The translations under genes and the position numbers were made by a program. A DNA stretch of 64,000 bases from Cryptomeria japonica (Eukaryota > Streptophyta > Pinopsida > Cupressales > Cupressaceae): NCBI RefSeq assembly GCF_030272615.1, contig NC_081409.1, forward strand, positions 471,070,573 through 471,134,572, written 5' to 3'. Each line of letters opens with the position of its first letter. Within the stretch, counting starts at the first letter, position 1. This document shows positions 1 to 11,350 of the stretch, in pieces. Under the pieces are notes generated by a model. The model was not told the DNA's origin. It saw only the letters and a list, made by a program, of their open reading frames with translations, and did not search any database.

Positions 1-1
1 A

Positions 2-1531
2 ACAAGTGCCCAAATGGACCTAACTACAGAGGACTTTATAGGAAAAGAACTGGACCTTGTCATTAAGCAGGTTAGTGAGGAATTTTTAGCAGATGATAGT
101 TTAGTCAAAACATGATCCTTCTTGCAGTTTGTTTGAAGGAGAAATAGAGGCCAGTTCAAAGCAAGATGTGAGACAAGAAAAAGTGAGAATCCTCACAAAG
201 ATGCATCTGCAGTTGATGCAGACGTAAAGCAAGAAATGTTGACAAAATTTGGGAATATTACCCCAGAACAAGGGAGGAAAATGATTACAGAAGTAGGAGT
301 TTTGATTCTCCCTAAATGGGATATCGTAGATGCAATAGTTTTTGAGGCAGTATATTAGGAGATAAAGCCCTTGGAAGGAGTAACTTATACCAATGATCAT
401 GCTACTTTAGTTATGTGGTCACTAAGGAGGGAAGAGAGAAAAAAGAGGAAAGACACCTCAGAGTCCAGCTATCTCGGTGGCATGATTGTGAAGAGAGTAA
501 AGGACATAGGGGTAGTGGAGGCTCCTGGCACAATTTTGGAATTAGCAAAATTCAACATGGCTGTAGCTAAGAAGGAGGCTAAGGAAAAGGTTGTTCTCTA
601 GGTCAAGTTGGAGGTAATCCTAAAAGCCTACAATGAAGCCCAAGCTGAAATAGCTTAGAGGGATAGTATGATTGCTAAATTGAACAGTCAAATGGCAAGG
701 CAACATCATCAAAGTGAGTCTTCTACATTGATGATTGCCTCTTCCCCAACTAAACCACCATTAGCTAGTTCAATCATTGAGTTTCCCTTGTCCCTTGTAA
801 ATCCTAGTTTCCAATCCACTGAATCTATTCAAGATGAAATGGAAAAATTGAAGCAGGCTCAAGCCATATTTGCAAGTAAATATGAGGAGAAGGTCAGGGA
901 AACAATTTTAAAGTTTGCTGACACAATAGGGGCTTCTATTGTGTATATATATATGAAAAGAGTTTTAAACATGTTGACTAATTTGAAGGAAGACAAGGCT
1001 ACTGTGGAGCCAATTTTAAATAAATGGATGGCAAGGGAATCAGACTTGGAACTTATGTTCTCATCCTATGAAGAGGCAGAGGTTGATGCCACTATTAAGT
1101 CCACATGTGAGTTGGTTTAAGGTATGTCTAGGTTAGCAGAAGGAAGAGCTGGTCTAGAGAGAAAAGCAAACATGTATAGGAAGGAATATGCTAACTAGAA
1201 GTTTGAATTATTTCCTGGGGGTTTTTTTAGTTCAATTCAGTTGAAAGATGAAGAAGTATGGCTTGGTGAGTTAGGACATAAATTGTCTCAACGGATAAAT
1301 GAAGTCATCAATTCTGATGATACATCTTTATTCAGTAGAACAATTGAGGAAATTGAAAAGATAAAGTCACACTATAATTTTCTGGAAACTGAAGTTCAGC
1401 AATTGAGGAACACCTAGAAAAGATTAAACAAGCTAAAGAAGAAAATTGTTAGTTATTCTTGGCCCAATGATGACATATTTCAAGGATGGAAAGACAAAAA
1501 TATGGTGCAAGAAGCGGAGGATCAAGAATAA
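2..1531 (+). pseudogene. U3-encoded ORF, C-terminal part (5' LTR copy), unknown function
   Basis: A single reading frame can be followed from the left edge of the window to TAA at 1529-1531, broken by stops at 113, 599, 656, 1118, 1196 and 1415 and a few others. The encoded protein is rich in Lys/Glu and likely coiled-coil in parts (around 480-700 and 1300-1450). It is the C-terminal 500 or so codons of the ORF seen in full at 12921-16474. I recognise no domain. It lies upstream of the LTR TATA box, hence in U3. In a full-length transcript it would be read only from the 3' LTR copy, at the 3' end of the RNA. Several stops here (599 TAG, 656 TAG, 1415 TAG) correspond to CAG or TGG in the other copy, so they arose after insertion. 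Confidence 0.7.
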
Positions 1532-1661
1532 TCAATTGATGCTGCAACATTGTAACAACCTTCAGGAATTTAGGGAGGAAAGTGATTTGTAACATCTTTC
1601 AAGAGGGAATTATGGTTGTAACAAACTATTCCTAGGAAATTCCAAAGCTTGTATGCATCCA

Positions 1662-1669
1662 TATAAATG
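1662..1669 (+). promoter_or_regulatory. LTR TATA box
   Basis: TATAAATG in a conserved context (CATATAAATGGACAC), repeated in the 3' LTR at about 16605. It separates U3 with the ORF from R/U5. The position is a prediction from the motif only. Confidence 0.5.
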
Positions 1670-2488
1670 GACACTAGAACTATTGAAAAGATCATCACAA
1701 GAATTTGTAAAGAAACTCTACCGAAATATATCTAAGGTTTTCTAGTTCTTTGAGAAATCACCCTGAGTTATGTACAATTTTCAAAAATGGATATTAACAT
1801 ATAGATCAAAGAATTTTGAGCCTAGATCTCTATTGTCTTCTTGGGTGCATTCATTGATTTACTATTTTGTTTCAAATAATCTAGGGTTATTTTATTGAAT
1901 AGGGTTTGCAAGGCAATCTTATAGACATGTTTTAGGTTTTTCTCTCAAGGAGGGGAATTAAATATACGTGAAACCTTTCTGTTAGTAAATCAATTGTTTT
2001 CTGCTTGAATTTGATGACTGGGTTTAGCATGAAGAAAAGACATATATATGTAAGGCATATATTAGGTTGATAAAGCCAAAGTAATGATATGTATATGAAT
2101 GTTAAAATTTGGAATTCTTGATTACTTTGGGTGACACTGTAGCCCGGTATAGGCGCTGATATCATTTGTGGAGTTTTTCTATCTTCCTTAGGGTCAGGAT
2201 TGAAGATGAACAAATTTTTTTCTCTTTAGTTTCAGTATTGTTGATGTGATGAGGTTCACAAGTTTCTAACACTGGTTTACTATGGATCTTATATTATAAT
2301 TGTGAAAGTATTCACAAGAGGTATACCCACCTAAGCCTAGGATAGGCTTAAAGTGTAGAAGGTTTCGTATAAAACTTGTTATATATTATTCTGGATTTTG
2401 ATTTTCTTATCGTTCTCTCCACATGCAATAGAGGCTTTAAATTTTCTTATAGAGGGGGTAGGGAAATCATAATTTGAGAACAGCAAAA

Positions 2489-2507
2489 GTGGCTACTCTG
2501 CTGGGGA
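2489..2507 (+). other. Primer-binding site of the gypsy element
   Basis: GTGGCTACTCTGCTGGGGA begins three bases after the LTR end. It resembles the TGGCGACTCTGCTGGGG-type site of Tat/Ogre elements (tRNA-Arg type, from general knowledge). A partial second copy, GTGGCGACTCT, lies at 2703-2713 in the leader. Confidence 0.7.
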
Positions 2508-2771
2508 GAGTCATAGTGTGAACTATGCTATAGATTAGTGCTTATATTAACTAAAAATTTGTTCAAAAGTGTGTGTATTTGGTCTTTGTAGTAGGCCATT
2601 TTATCCTTGATCTTTGTTATTTTCTCTTTGAGGATTCTCTTGTTCTACTATATCATGTGAGTGATTTACCAAGCTTAATTCCTTATTTTCCCATAGTTTT
2701 GGGTGGCGACTCTAACATAAAATAACCAGTGCTCTTGAATAAGCATAATTCATTTTAAGGAAACAAGTATA
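2508..2771 (+). other. Gypsy leader between primer-binding site and gag
   Basis: Untranslated leader of about 260 bp. It has no ORF of note. It holds the second PBS-like motif at 2703 and ends at the ATG of gag at 2772. Confidence 0.6.
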
Positions 2772-5375
2772 ATGCAGAGAGGAAAAAACGCCATATCATA
2801 CATGAGAAGAAATCCTCAAGAGACGTTGCAAGGAGGATTGCTTGAGCAGGCCCGAAAAGGACAGAAAAGATCAGTTGCGCATGAACCATCTAATGCTGCC
2901 TGGATATAGAAAAGTAGTCATACGTGTAAGTCATCTGAAAGACCCATATATGCAAATTCAAATTCTTCTTCCCGTGAATCTGAGCAAGACATTTTGGGTT
3001 TTCATTCTGGTTTATTTGGTAATAATGAAAATGTCCAAGTTTTGAATCAGAGGATTTCTCATGCTAGTTTTTATGGGAAGGATAGAAATAGTTCTAATGT
3101 TAAGGTGGATTTTGTACCAAGAACTGTAGATGGGAATATTAGTCTGATCGATATTGATCAAATCAATATGTCAGATTCAAAAGAGATTTTTCTTGATGAA
3201 GATGAAGTATCTCAAGAAATTGAGGCTCTTAATAGAAAAGTTCATCAATTGATCTCTCTAAGGACACAAAAGGAAATAAATAAAGAAAAGGAGGTTAAGG
3301 CTAAATTGATTGAGAGAGATAGGCTTTTAAGGAAGATTGCTGATCTTGAATTGTTCACCCAAGAGAAAACCAAGAGTGAGGAGGGAGGTCCAGTTATCAG
3401 AGAAAATTTGACTGTAGAGACCAACCTTGCACACAATTTTGTTTTGCAACCTAGTAGGGAGGTTCTTAGTGATCCACAACCTACTAGAACTAATATTGAC
3501 AAAGGAAAACAAAAGTGCATGGAAACTAGGTCTGGGTCTAAGACTATAGAGGAAATCTCTCATCAGTTGTCTATACATGAGATAGAGATAGAAAGGATGA
3601 GGAAAGAAAAGGAAGATCTGCAAAGGGAATTTGAGACAGCTGAATTAGAAGCAGCCAATGAAGAAGTTAAAAGAAAAAATAATTATTTAAAGGCTCATCG
3701 CATAATCTTTCCTTCAATAGACCCAAATAAGCCATCACCTCAGCATGCCTCACACCCTCCAGTCAAAATTTAGTCAACCCCACCTATGAGTATTGTTCCA
3801 GTTAGTCAAATCCCTATTACCAATCAAAGTAATCAAGTCCCTATAACTCATGGTCTTAATATGAGAATGAACATGGGTAATAATCCTTTTGGTAACCAGT
3901 TCTAGAGAAGACCCATTAATCTGGAGTTGTACAAACAACTTTTCTTTGAAGGAATCCTAGGGTACCGCAGCCACATTCCTACTAAATTGAGGGATAGGCT
4001 TCAGAAATTTGCCGGTAACAATGCCATAAGTGCAGAGGAGCATTTAAAATCTTTTGGTGATATGATAAATGATTATGAGATTGCCAATGAAGATGTTATC
4101 ATGAAATTGTTTGTACAGTCTCTGGTGGATGATGCAAGGGATTGGTATAGAGGCTTACCTATAAATAGCATCAATTCTTGGGAAGAGTTTAAAGAATGCT
4201 TCCAAGAGCAATATGGTGATAAAATCAATGTGAGTTTTATGCTAAATGAATTCAACAACATCAAGAAGTTTGATAATGAAGCTGTTACAGATTTCAATGC
4301 AAGGTTTCAGAAGGCAATGCATAGACTCTTCCAAATAATGAGGTTAGATGAGAATATGTGTTTACTTACTTATTACAATGCTTTTGATCCTAAAATGGCT
4401 TATATCCTCAGGGATAAAAACCCACATAGTCTAAGGGATGCTTTCAAAATTGCCATAAATGTAGAAAGTAATAGGAAAGCATCTAGAAAGATGGGAAGGA
4501 GGACTGATGGTAGGCTGTGGCAAGAATCAAAAAAACAACCTACTAAAGTCGCCATGGAAGAAGACAAGATTGAAAAGCTTGTGATTGCCATGAAAGATCT
4601 TACTGCCAAAGTAAGTAAAAATGACAAACCTCATTACAATTGGCAAGATAGGCCTCCTAGACTACATGATATGCCATACAACACCACTTGGAAGGATGGT
4701 AAACCTGTCCAAGATAAGCCTAAGAACACATATAACCAAGATACACCTGATCCCTTTAAAGGAGGGAATGCACACAATATGGAAAATACTCCCTAGTGTA
4801 CAACTTGTGATAGACCACATTCTCCTTATCAGTGTGTTGTGGCCCAAGCATTAAATGAATCTATGAAAGGTGATGATGAGTTGAGATATCAGAATGAGGA
4901 TAGGCATGTTGTTAATATGTTTGAAACCATTGTCAAAAGTCATAATGAGTCCTCAAAAAGTGAAGCTAGTGGGTATGATGTACTGAGTGACAATGAGGGT
5001 TATCAAGGTCATCTAACAATTGACTGGCATCCCATTTTGAATGTGGTGACAATCAAGGATGAAGAAGTTCATCTTAGAAGGCCTAGTGAAGAAGAGGTTA
5101 AAAATCTCACTAAAGTTGCTATAGTCAAAGCCAAACATAACTACAATTTGAGAAGCAATAATAGGGATGCAAATTATGGGGAGCCTGCTTCTATGTTCAT
5201 GAAAGAAGTGTCTCAGAAAAAGATGGCAGGAAATAGCGTTTCTCCCAAAGATGATCTTGCAAAAGGTGACCAGTCCAAAGATGTGGCCAAGAGTGCAGAT
5301 AGCAATACTACTGGAAATTTACAAGGGATTGCTACAGCTAAAAGGGCAAGCCAACCAAAAATAGAAAAAGGCTAA
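2772..5375 (+). pseudogene. gag: gypsy gag, degraded
   Basis: This encodes the nucleocapsid/capsid polyprotein that packages element RNA in cytoplasmic particles. One frame runs from ATG 2772 to TAA near 5375, with in-frame stops at about 2907, 3774, 3903 and 4795. The N-terminal part (to 3770) is a charged, coiled-coil-like extension. The retrotransposon gag domain lies at about 3927-4480 (motifs WYRGLP and WEEFKECFQEQYGD). A zinc knuckle, CTTCDRPHSPYQC, lies at 4798-4835 directly after a stop. ATG 2772 is chosen because the same frame stays open, apart from one stop, into the recognised domain. The last 500 bp are a Ser/Lys-rich linker to the protease. The frame changes in an A-rich stretch near 5355, which is probably mutation rather than programmed frameshifting. 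Confidence 0.85.
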
Positions 5376-8300
5376 AATTAATACTGAGTCAATTATCAGT
5401 TCCACTTTTGATATGACTCAGGCTTTGACCCAAATGAAGGTTACAGTCCCATTGGTAGAACTATTGAAAATAAAGGAACACAAAGAAGCTACTCTCTCTT
5501 TATTTTCTAATATATCAGATAATAGTGTAGCTTTACCTATATTTACCAAGAAGGATAGAAAGGATCAGGAGCCACAAACTCTAGAAATATATGCCGGAAC
5601 AACAATTACTCAAGAACCTTCTCAGGTCGATCCGTTTTATGTGACTTTATTAGTAAATAATAGGCTAATAAAAAATTGTATGATAGACTCTGGTGCTGCT
5701 GTAAATGTGATGCCATATGGTGTCATGAAAGAATTGGGACTATCAGTAAGTACTATGTTTGGGAAATGTTATGCTATGGACAATAGAGAAGTACTTGTGG
5801 TAGGTACAATGAAGGATGTGGAGGTAAAGATTGCAACATTTCTTGAAGCAACCTATAAAATGGATGTCATAGTAACTAACACAAAACCCCATTATGGCAT
5901 GCTATTATCCAGACAATGGGTTGTAGCAGTTGGTGGAAACGTGCAATTAGATCTTTCATATGCAATGATCCCAGTGAATGGAAGCCAAGTTAAGTTATAC
6001 AAAGAACCACGTGCTCCTAAGGTAATTGAGAAGATAGACCCTGATATGTTGAATTGTATGATTGATGTGGACCTTGACAATTTCAGAGTACAACCAATTC
6101 AACCTCAATTGAAAAATACTGATCCCATTGTTAACAAATTGGAATCCCAAGAAGAAGGTTTGTGGCATATGTATTTTGATGGAGCTTGCTCGAAAGAAGG
6201 GTCTGGAGCAGGAGTTCTTTTTGTGTCTCCATCAGGTATAACTTTCAAGTATTCTTTCCTATTGACTTTCAAATGTACAAATAACACAACTGAATATGAA
6301 GCCTTCTTATTGGGACTAGAAATTGCTAAGAAACATGGAATTCAATTGTTAAAAGTATTTGGGGATTCAGAGTTGGTTGTCTCTCAGATAAGGTTTAAAT
6401 ATGCATCCAAAAATGATCGTTTGAAAAGATATAAACATGCTTCTTGGGATGTGATTGAGCATTTTTGTGCATTTTCTATTAACCGGATAGAAAGATCAAA
6501 GAACATCATGGCTGATTTTTTAGCTAATGTTGTGTTAACGAACAATGATGTGACATTAACTACTATGTCTACAGTTGAGATAAAAGCTACGCCTGCTATT
6601 CCTGATAATGTATATAACTGGCAAGTGTTTGCAGATGATGAAGGTATTCTTAGATTCATACAGTGCATTGATGATTATGATGGATAGAAAATCGATTGCA
6701 ATGCATTGGTAGAAGTAGTGGATGATAGAGAAACGGTGTTTAGAAATGATATGGTCCAGTTGGAAACCAATGAAATCCCCTAAGGATTAGTAGAATTGGA
6801 AGGTATGTTTAGTCACATTGATAGTCATTTGCATCAACAGACAACCCCCAAGTTAGAAGAATTGGAGGAAGTGAACTTAGGGACAAAATCATCCCCTGAG
6901 TTGGTATATATAGGAAAGAACTTTTCTCATCACATTAAAGCCAACCTCATTAAATTATTAAGGAAATACAAGCATGTTTTTGCTTGGTCTTATGAGGACC
7001 TAAAGGTGTATGGACAAGACCTATTTCAACATGAAATTCCTCTGCATTAAGATGCTAAGCCTTTACAAAAGTAAAGACCTATTAGCCCCCTTTTAGAGAC
7101 TAAGATGCAACAAGAATTAAACAAGTTGAGAGAGGGGGGGATTATTAAGCCCATAAGACATTCTTCATGGGTGTCCAATTTAGTCCCTGTTAGAAAAAAG
7201 AATGGGGACATAAGGCTTTGTGTTGATTTTAGAAACTTAAATGTTGCTTCTTTGAAAGACAATTATTCTTCCCCCAATATGGAGGCAATGTTGCAGAGAG
7301 TAACTGGTTGTGATCTATTGTCCATGATGGATGGATTCTTAGGATATAATAAGGTTTTGGTAAAAGAGCCTAAACAGTTTAAGATTGCTTTTACCACCCC
7401 TTGGGGGATGTATGTATATGTGAGGATGCCATTTGGTTTAAAAAATCCAGGAGCTACTTTTCAGAGAGAAATGGATGTAGCTTTCAAGGAATTTATCAAT
7501 ATCATCATGGTTTTGTATCAGGATGATTTAACATGTTTCTCTAAAAGGGCAGATGACCACTGCGATCATTTGGAAAAGGTTTTCAGCAAAGCTTTGGAGT
7601 TTGGTGTTTCCCTAAACCCCAAAAAGTGTCATTTTGCAATCACTGAAGGGAAGTTTCTTGGGTATATTGTCTCCAAGGAAAGGGTTAGAATAGACCCTGA
7701 AAGGATCAAAGCCATAAACAATGTACCTGAGCCAAAGAATGTCAAAGGTATTCAGTCTTTCTTGGGAAAGGTAAATTTTGTCAGATGATTCATTGCTAAC
7801 TTTGCTGAAATAGTCAAGCCTATTGTTAAGTTGCTTAAGAAAGATGCAAAGTTTTCTTGGGATGAAGAAGCTACAAGGGCTTTTGATAAAATTGAAAAGG
7901 CTATTCAGGAGGCACCAGTGTTGAAGTCCCCTGATTATAGTAAGCCCTTTTCATTGTTCTCTTTTGCTTCCTCTCATACAATGGCAACAATCCTCCTTCA
8001 AAAGGATGCTGAGGGATATGAACACCCTATTGCTTTCTATAGGAAATCTTTAAAAGCTATAGAGCTGAAATATGAAATCGTGGAAAAGAAAGCATATGCC
8101 TTAGTTAAAGCTGTAAAAGCATTTAGGCCATATCTTTTAAATGCAAAAATAGTTTCTTATGTCCCACATGTGGTTGTTAAGGAAACTTTATCTCAGTTCG
8201 AGGTCACTGGCAAAAGGTGCACCTGTGGATAACCATAATTCAAGAGCTTGATCTAGAAATCAAGATTACCAAATTGGTAAGAGGGTTAGGACTTGCTAAG

Positions 8301-9641
8301 TTGATGGCTGAATAAAATTTCCTTGATGTTGAAGTTGCCAATGTTGAAATTGAGAATGTCCTAGTCACAAGTATTGTGACACAACCCTGGTACTCAGAAG
8401 TAGTACATTTTTTGAGGGATGTAATATACTTGGAGGGAATGACTCCTAATCAGAGAAGGACATTGAAACTAAAGTCTCAAAAGTATGTCCTTATTCAGGG
8501 TGATCTATATTGGCAAAATAGAGATGGGGCATTAATTATGTGCCTAGATAAATCCCAAGCTAGAAGGATGCTAACTGAAATGCATAATGAAGTATGTGGA
8601 GGCCATTACCTGGCCAAAACCACAGCTAGCAAAATAGTTTGGGCTAGATATTATTGGCCTACTTTGTTCAAAGATGCCCATGAGCATATTCGAAGGTGTG
8701 AGCCATGCCAAAAAAATTCTTCTAGATTAAAGTATGAAGTAGCTTTGCCTCTTAACCCAGTTACAGTGGAAGCCCCTTTTGTTCAATGGGGCATTGATTT
8801 TATTGGGGAAATAGCTGAGAAGTCAGGAAGAGGTCACAGATGGATTATAGTGGCTACTGATTACTTTACTAAGTGAATTGTGGCTATACCTACTAAAAGA
8901 GCTACTAATAAAGTTGTCATTGAATTTCTGATGGATAATGTCATAACACGATTTGGTGTTCTTGTGAAACTGATAATGGATAATCCCATGAGTTTTAGAT
9001 CAGAGGAATTTATTGAATTTTGTACTAGCCATGGGATAATCATGTCTTACTCTTCACCATACCATCCACAAGACAACAACCAAGCAGAATCCAACAATAA
9101 AAGCCTTTTGAATATTATTAAGAAAATTCTTGAGGAGAACAAAGGGTCTTGGGATCAGAAACTAAAATTGGCCTTATGGGCATACATGATTATTGTTAAG
9201 AAAGCAATCAGTGTATCACCGTTTGAATTGGTTTATGGAACACAAACCACGGTGCCAATCAATAACCCTCTCCTTGTATACAAGTTCCTACAAGCTGAGG
9301 AGTTGGAGTTGTTAGACCATGGAAGACAGAATGGTTCAGATGGTGGAAGTGGAAGAAATCAGGACTCTGGCTCATAAAAGAAACTTGAAGATTCAGTTGC
9401 AATCCAAGTATCTTTTTGACAAAAGAACCACATCAAGGAAGTTTCAATTTGGTGACATGGTTCTTCAAGTGAATGCAAGAGGGAAAGATAAGGGAAAGCA
9501 CAAAAATTTGAGTCATTGTGGATAGGCCATTCTATTGTCTGTGATTTTAATGGAAAAGACTCATACTTCTTGCAGAAAATGAATGGTGAAGTACAGGAAT
9601 TTCCAGTGCATGGACAATTCCTGAAGTATTACTTCTCTTAG
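5371..9641 (+). pseudogene. pol: gypsy pol: protease, extra RNase H, RT, RNase H, integrase
   Basis: This is the polyprotein for replication and integration of the element. The aspartic protease has MIDSGAAVNVMP (Asp at 5686). An archaeal-type RNase H lies at about 6163-6545 (YFDGACSKEGSGAGV, TEYEAF, GDSELV). The RT lies at about 7105-7790 (LCVDFRNLN, MPFGLKNPGATFQ, YQDD at 7516-7527 in place of the usual YxDD variants). The RT-linked RNase H lies at about 7840-8200. The integrase has an HHCC finger (8580-8720) and a DDE core: D in WGIDFIGE, D in IMDNPMSF (the usual DNG has become DNP), E in NNQAESNNK. Frameshifts occur near 8210, 9320 and 9510. Stops include TAG 6685, TAA 7048, TGA 7786 (from CGA) and TGA 8874 (probably from TGG). 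The unusual point is that the extra RNase H lies before RT rather than after it. Confidence 0.88.
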
Positions 9642-10102
9642 ATTTTACAAGTCCATGCACAGTAGGTTGTAGTCTGTACATAATTAGGTTTTCTTTTTTT
9701 ATTTCTTTTGGGCTTGATCTTGGTCTTTTCTCCAAAGTTTTCTATGTTCTTGTGTTGGTCTCGCATCCAACCATCCCCAATCAGAGTCAATGTTGTCTGT
9801 ATTTTGAGTATTGGGATTTTTCTTCTTTCAATCCGTTGAGGTCTACAATGGTTTAGTATTTCTTTCTGCCTCTGAGGGTAATTTGTCTAAGGGTTTAGGG
9901 TTTTTGCAAATTCACCTTTTCCATCTTGTATCCCTGTGTTCTATTTTTCTTGTTACCTTTTTCCACTTAAGTGGAAGGGTCAGTCCATCGTTAGAGAAGG
10001 GGTCCCTTTTTAGGTCTTTGCCTTGGCGAGATATAAAATTCTTTTGATTAATGCCCTTTTCTTAAGTTTTATTCCATTTTTTTTTTATCTAGCGGGTGTT
10101 GT
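9642..10102 (+). other. 3' untranslated region after integrase
   Basis: Pyrimidine-rich, AT-rich sequence with no domain-bearing ORF. The short ORF at 9811-10047 has no recognisable features. It joins the integrase end to the hairpin repeat block. Confidence 0.5.
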
Positions 10103-11125
10103 AAAGAACGTGCATCTTATTGTTGATCGAATGGTTGGTGTTGTTTCACTATGCAAAGATGCATGCTATTTACCTTTCGCGAAGCAATGAAAGGGCAGTG
10201 GGCCTAACAGATAGATTGGCTTGTGAGTTAAAGAATGTGCATCTTGAAGATGACTTGACGGTGAGCGTGGTTTTGCATTGGAAAGGTGCAAGAAGTTTAT
10301 CCTTTGCGAAGTAGCGAAAGGATGGTAGGCCTGACGGGTAAGCATCTCCCGAGTTTAAAGACCGATCAACTTGAAGTTGATTAGAGGCCATGTGTAGTTT
10401 CACAATGAAAGGTAACACGAAGTTTACCCTTCGTGAAACAACTAAATAGAGTTGGTTGTGACTTGGCAGATTAGGTGGCGATATAGCTGGATGTACGAAT
10501 AAGAAAGAAAATTATTTTTCAATGGGACACATGGCTCCGACTAGATTTATGAATAGGTCTGTTTGAAAAGGTGGCAATGTTGGTGAAATTAATGATTTAG
10601 TGAGGCACGTGGCAGTTCAGATGTGGATTTCGACAGAATTCTTGAGCTAATAAGTGACGACCACGTGGAGATATTAGCCGACAGTTTGTAGATGAGTGAA
10701 TTTGCGAAGAGGGACCACTTTGAAGACTAAAGAGACTAAAGACCGATCAACTTGAAGTTGATTGGACGCCACGCGCTATTTCGCATGGTGAAGGTGCAAG
10801 ATTTTTACTCTTCGCGAAATAGCAAAAAACCACTAGCGGTGGCGGTTACACACGATTAATAGGACAAGGAGTCACGGTGAAGGCTAAAGGCCGAGTAACT
10901 TGAAGATGATTCGATTATGTGCATTGTTTCGCATTGCAAAGATGCACGAAGTTTACTCTTTCCGAAACAAAGAAAGGATGGTGGGGCCTATTTCTAAAGA
11001 AGGATGACGTAGGTAAGGTAAAGAACATGCATCTTATTGTTGATCCAATGGTTGGCGTTGTTTCGCGATGCAAAGATGCATGAAGTTTACTCTTCATGAA
11101 ATAATGAAAAGGCAAAACACTTAGA
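10103..11125 (+). repeat. Six diverged hairpin repeats in the gypsy 3' region
   Basis: Units begin at about 10103, 10230, 10357, 10738, 10886 and 11020, each opening with AAAGAxCG/AAAGAATG. Next comes a 'GATCAACTTGAAGTTGATT' or 'GCATCTTATTGTTGATC' variant. Each then has a TTTCGC(A/G)TG...GAAGTTTACTCTTCGCGAAA inverted repeat whose arms can pair. Units are about 100 bp, with spacers from near zero to about 280 bp. Tandem repeats in this position are typical of Tat/Ogre elements. Confidence 0.75.
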
Positions 11126-11350
11126 AAATTTTTGTGGTCCATTGAAGCCATTTTTGAATTCAATTATGAATTAATTATCGAAGCATGTGGCTTAATTGTT
11201 TCTAATCAATGCTCAGTTGCCATAGTAATCAGTTGAAACTTTGGCGTCAATTTGAAGAATCTTGCAGAGGAACCAGTGCACAGAGTGAAATTTTTCAAGC
11301 AACAAGTAAGTTTCTGCAAATTGATTAATAGTTAGAGTTGAATTTGTAAA
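11126..11350 (+). other. Gypsy 3' region, no recognised feature
   Basis: AT-rich sequence between the hairpin repeats and the copia LTR. I see nothing else in it. Confidence 0.4.

Larger units (their letters stand above)
1..2485 (+). repeat. 5' LTR of the gypsy element (left end off-window)
   Basis: It ends in GAGAACAGCA at 2485, just before a primer-binding site; the partner copy ends in GAGAACAACA at 21806. The first 1.5 kb is the 3' part of a degraded ORF. A TATA box follows at 1662, then about 0.8 kb of R/U5. In a sample around 1320-1380 I count 2 differences from the partner at about 16260-16320, so the two LTRs are similar but not identical. Confidence 0.85.

Noticed and set aside
5340-5415. 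Possible programmed frameshift between gag and pol
   Set aside because: The frame change lies in an A-rich run, but this element has many other frameshifts, so mutation is the simpler explanation.
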